Below, piece by piece: positions 12,369-13,713 of a stretch of DNA of 13,713 nucleotides (its first letter is position 1; the number at the start of each line of letters is the position of its first letter). The notes beneath the pieces were generated by a model, which saw nothing but the letters and a program-made list of their open reading frames with translations, ran no database searches and was not told the DNA's origin. A program made the translations under genes and the position numbers. Location: NCBI GenBank assembly GCA_017431395.1, contig JAFRLD010000208.1, forward strand, positions 1 to 13,713, written 5' to 3'. Source of the stretch: Bacillota bacterium. GTDB lineage: Bacteria > Bacillota > Clostridia > Peptostreptococcales > Anaerovoracaceae.

Positions 12369-12417
12369 AAGTCCCGTGTTTACTGGTCTTCTAATTTTAC
12401 CAGTAAATACGAGACTT
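12369..12417. other. long hairpin with CCAGTAAACAC-type arms
   Basis: AAGTC, one mismatch and CGTGTTTACTGG (12369-12386) pair with CCAGTAAATACG, one mismatch and GACTT (12400-12417) around a 13-base loop; TTTT at 12416-12419 follows. CCAGTAAACAC also occurs at 12303-12313, so three related 11-mers surround the core. It may be a shared terminator between the integrase and lysin messages and/or further recombinase or excisionase sites. Confidence 0.6.
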
Positions 12418-12470
12418 TTCAATTCGAAATAATTACGGCATAACAGCGAAAAAACCTGTTTTTGCCATCC

Positions 12471-12492
12471 TATGCAACACGAAATGCAACAC
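12471..12492. repeat. integrase arm-type site, copy 2
   Basis: A perfect 22-bp copy of 12267-12288 (two TGCAACAC units 12 bp apart), on the far side of the core and four bases from the lysin stop codon. The block from 12327 to 12496 holds no gene, only the core, the long hairpin and this repeat. Confidence 0.75.
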
Positions 12493-12496
12493 GGAA

Positions 12497-13713
12497 TCAG
12501 CCCAGGATCAGCGCCCAGGTCTTAGCCCCGACAGTCCCCCAGTTGGTGGAATCCGGCAGGCCCGCCTTCCTCTGCAGCTGCTCGATCGCGTAGGCTGTAT
12601 TCTGGCCGAGCTCACCATCTACCACAAGTGTCAGGCCGTTCTTGCCCTTGTATCCGAGATAGTTCAGCTTCAGCTGGATGATCTTCACCTGCGGATCGCT
12701 TGCGCCAATCAGGAACTGCTTGAGCGTCACGCTGCAGGTGCCGCAGATCGGGTTTACCTTGCTGTCGGTCTTCTTCTCTTCCTTCAGCCGGATGATAGTG
12801 CCGATCGGCTGCGCCCCATAGTACGTTCCGCCGATCCATGTCTTCCATCCAGCGCCGTCTCCGCTGCCGTCTGCGTAGGCGTGGCCACTGTCGAGCCATT
12901 CACCGTTCCCGAGATAGACGTTTGTGTGTCTCAGGTTATAGTACGTGACGATATCGCCGGCGATCAGCGTCCCATCCTTGAGAGCCTCGGCAACTGTCTT
13001 TTTGCCGTCCACCTGAATCACATCAGCAGCCGCAAGTACGGCATCCTTGGTCTTCGTGCTCTTCCACGTGACTACACCGTTGACATCGCCGTAAAAAGCC
13101 GGCAGGCTGTCATCGATCACGCCGATCAGCTTCAGCGCCCAGCACGGTGTGGTTGCGCAGTTCGCCCGGTATGTCTTTGCGGACAGTGCTTTATCAAAAG
13201 TCACGGCCGTGTTTGAGTTGTAGTAGCCCCACTTCGCGCCGGCCTGCTGGCTCTTGATCATCTCAGCATCCATCTTCCTACAGGCAGCCACAAGCCTGTC
13301 GCGTGCTGTCTCCGCTTCAGCATCGTATTTCGGACAGATGTAACCCCTGATGTTCTTCCCATTGACGGTCATCGTCCGGGTTCCGACGGCGTTATTCTTA
13401 TTTCCCTCGATGACCTCGAAGAGCGATCCGGATACCATGGTCACGATGCCGACATGGTCCGCCGTGCCCCGGTTGTCTCCGGATCCGGAGTCCTGCCAGT
13501 CGTACATGATGATATCGCCTGGCTGCGGAGTATATGTATCCGACTCTACCCAGATGCCCTTCTTTTTGGCCAGCTCGATCATTTCCGGGCATCCGCACTC
13601 AAGCGGAATGATATCCGTATAGCCGAGCTTGATGGCCAGCGCCGACACGAAGGTCGCGCACCATGCATCCGTGTATCGCACAGCATACCCGCGGGCCAGC
13701 GGCCTGTGACTGT
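12497..13713 (-). CDS. CHAP-type endolysin, 5' end beyond window
   Basis: Seen: the frame is open to the right edge (LARGYAVRYTDAWCATFVSA), so the first internal GTG at 13681 is not the start and the N-terminus lies outside. Domain 1 is a CHAP/NlpC-like amidase or peptidase: DAWCATF (Cys at 13658-13660), TPQPGDIIMYDW, ADHVGIV (His at 13454-13456). Domain 2 repeats a similar plan (YRANCATTPCWALKL, LIAGDIVTYYN, RHTNVYLGNGEWLDSGHAY), so it may be a second cysteine peptidase. The end (DPQVKIIQLKLNYLGY, VDGELGQNTAYAIEQLQRKA) is a PG_binding_1-like wall-binding unit. Known: such enzymes cut peptidoglycan to release progeny. It is the last gene of the leftward late module and converges on the integrase across attP. 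A holin should lie to the right. Confidence 0.92.
   Translation of the reverse strand, partial: SHRPLARGYAVRYTDAWCATFVSALAIKLGYTDIIPLECGCPEMIELAKKKGIWVESDTYTPQPGDIIMYDWQDSGSGDNRGTADHVGIVTMVSGSLFEVIEGNKNNAVGTRTMTVNGKNIRGYICPKYDAEAETARDRLVAACRKMDAEMIKSQQAGAKWGYYNSNTAVTFDKALSAKTYRANCATTPCWALKLIGVIDDSLPAFYGDVNGVVTWKSTKTKDAVLAAADVIQVDGKKTVAEALKDGTLIAGDIVTYYNLRHTNVYLGNGEWLDSGHAYADGSGDGAGWKTWIGGTYYGAQPIGTIIRLKEEKKTDSKVNPICGTCSVTLKQFLIGASDPQVKIIQLKLNYLGYKGKNGLTLVVDGELGQNTAYAIEQLQRKAGLPDSTNWGTVGAKTWALILG

Noticed and set aside
12327..12400. Complete tRNA gene on the minus strand
   Set aside because: Only the T loop, one side of the T stem and the acceptor end fit; the T stem's other side does not pair and no anticodon or D arm is visible.
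11562..12422. A 286-codon minus-strand frame opposite the integrase
   Set aside because: The plus strand encodes a full set of integrase catalytic residues; the antisense frame has no motif and no suitable start signal.

Overview
The window reads as the early, lysogeny and attachment region of a temperate, tailed-phage genome from a Gram-positive host, most likely a Clostridia-type Firmicute (Lachnospiraceae-like is a guess). Reasons: nearly every gene has a strong GGAGG-type ribosome binding site, genes are tightly packed with 1-35 bp overlaps, and the gene set (DUF2800, DUF2815, family-A polymerase, VapE-type primase/helicase, VRR-NUC, HNH, CHAP lysin, tyrosine integrase) is the one seen in such phages. 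No ribosomal or housekeeping gene is present.

Layout. From the divergent switch at about 9966-10112 the early genes run leftward (minus strand): a Cro-like HTH protein, three small proteins (unknown, HTH, membrane), two further small proteins, a linker-rich protein, a DUF2800 nuclease with a Cas4-like cysteine set, an unknown protein, a ribbon-helix-helix protein, a DUF2815 ssDNA-binding protein, DNA polymerase A (exonuclease plus polymerase) and a VapE-like primase/SF3 helicase. A roughly 400 bp non-coding stretch (856-1251) full of 9-bp GGTTTACAC repeats follows. It is a candidate replication origin and/or operator. After it come a hidden 54-aa acidic gene, a VRR-NUC nuclease and a partial HNH endonuclease that runs off the left edge.

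Rightward (plus strand) lie the cI-like repressor, an ImmA/IrrE-like protein and the tyrosine integrase. A candidate short RNA on the minus strand sits antisense to the integrase leader. Directly after the integrase stop is a 22-bp copy of a tRNA/tmRNA 3' end. It is bracketed by two perfect 22-bp copies of a doublet (TGCAACAC x2), which look like integrase arm sites. Beyond it a lysin gene converges on the integrase and runs off the right edge.

Because arm sites and phage genes lie on both sides of the core, this is attP rather than attL or attR. The sequence therefore seems to represent the free (virion or circular) phage genome, in the order lysis - attP - int - repressor | early/replication - HNH.
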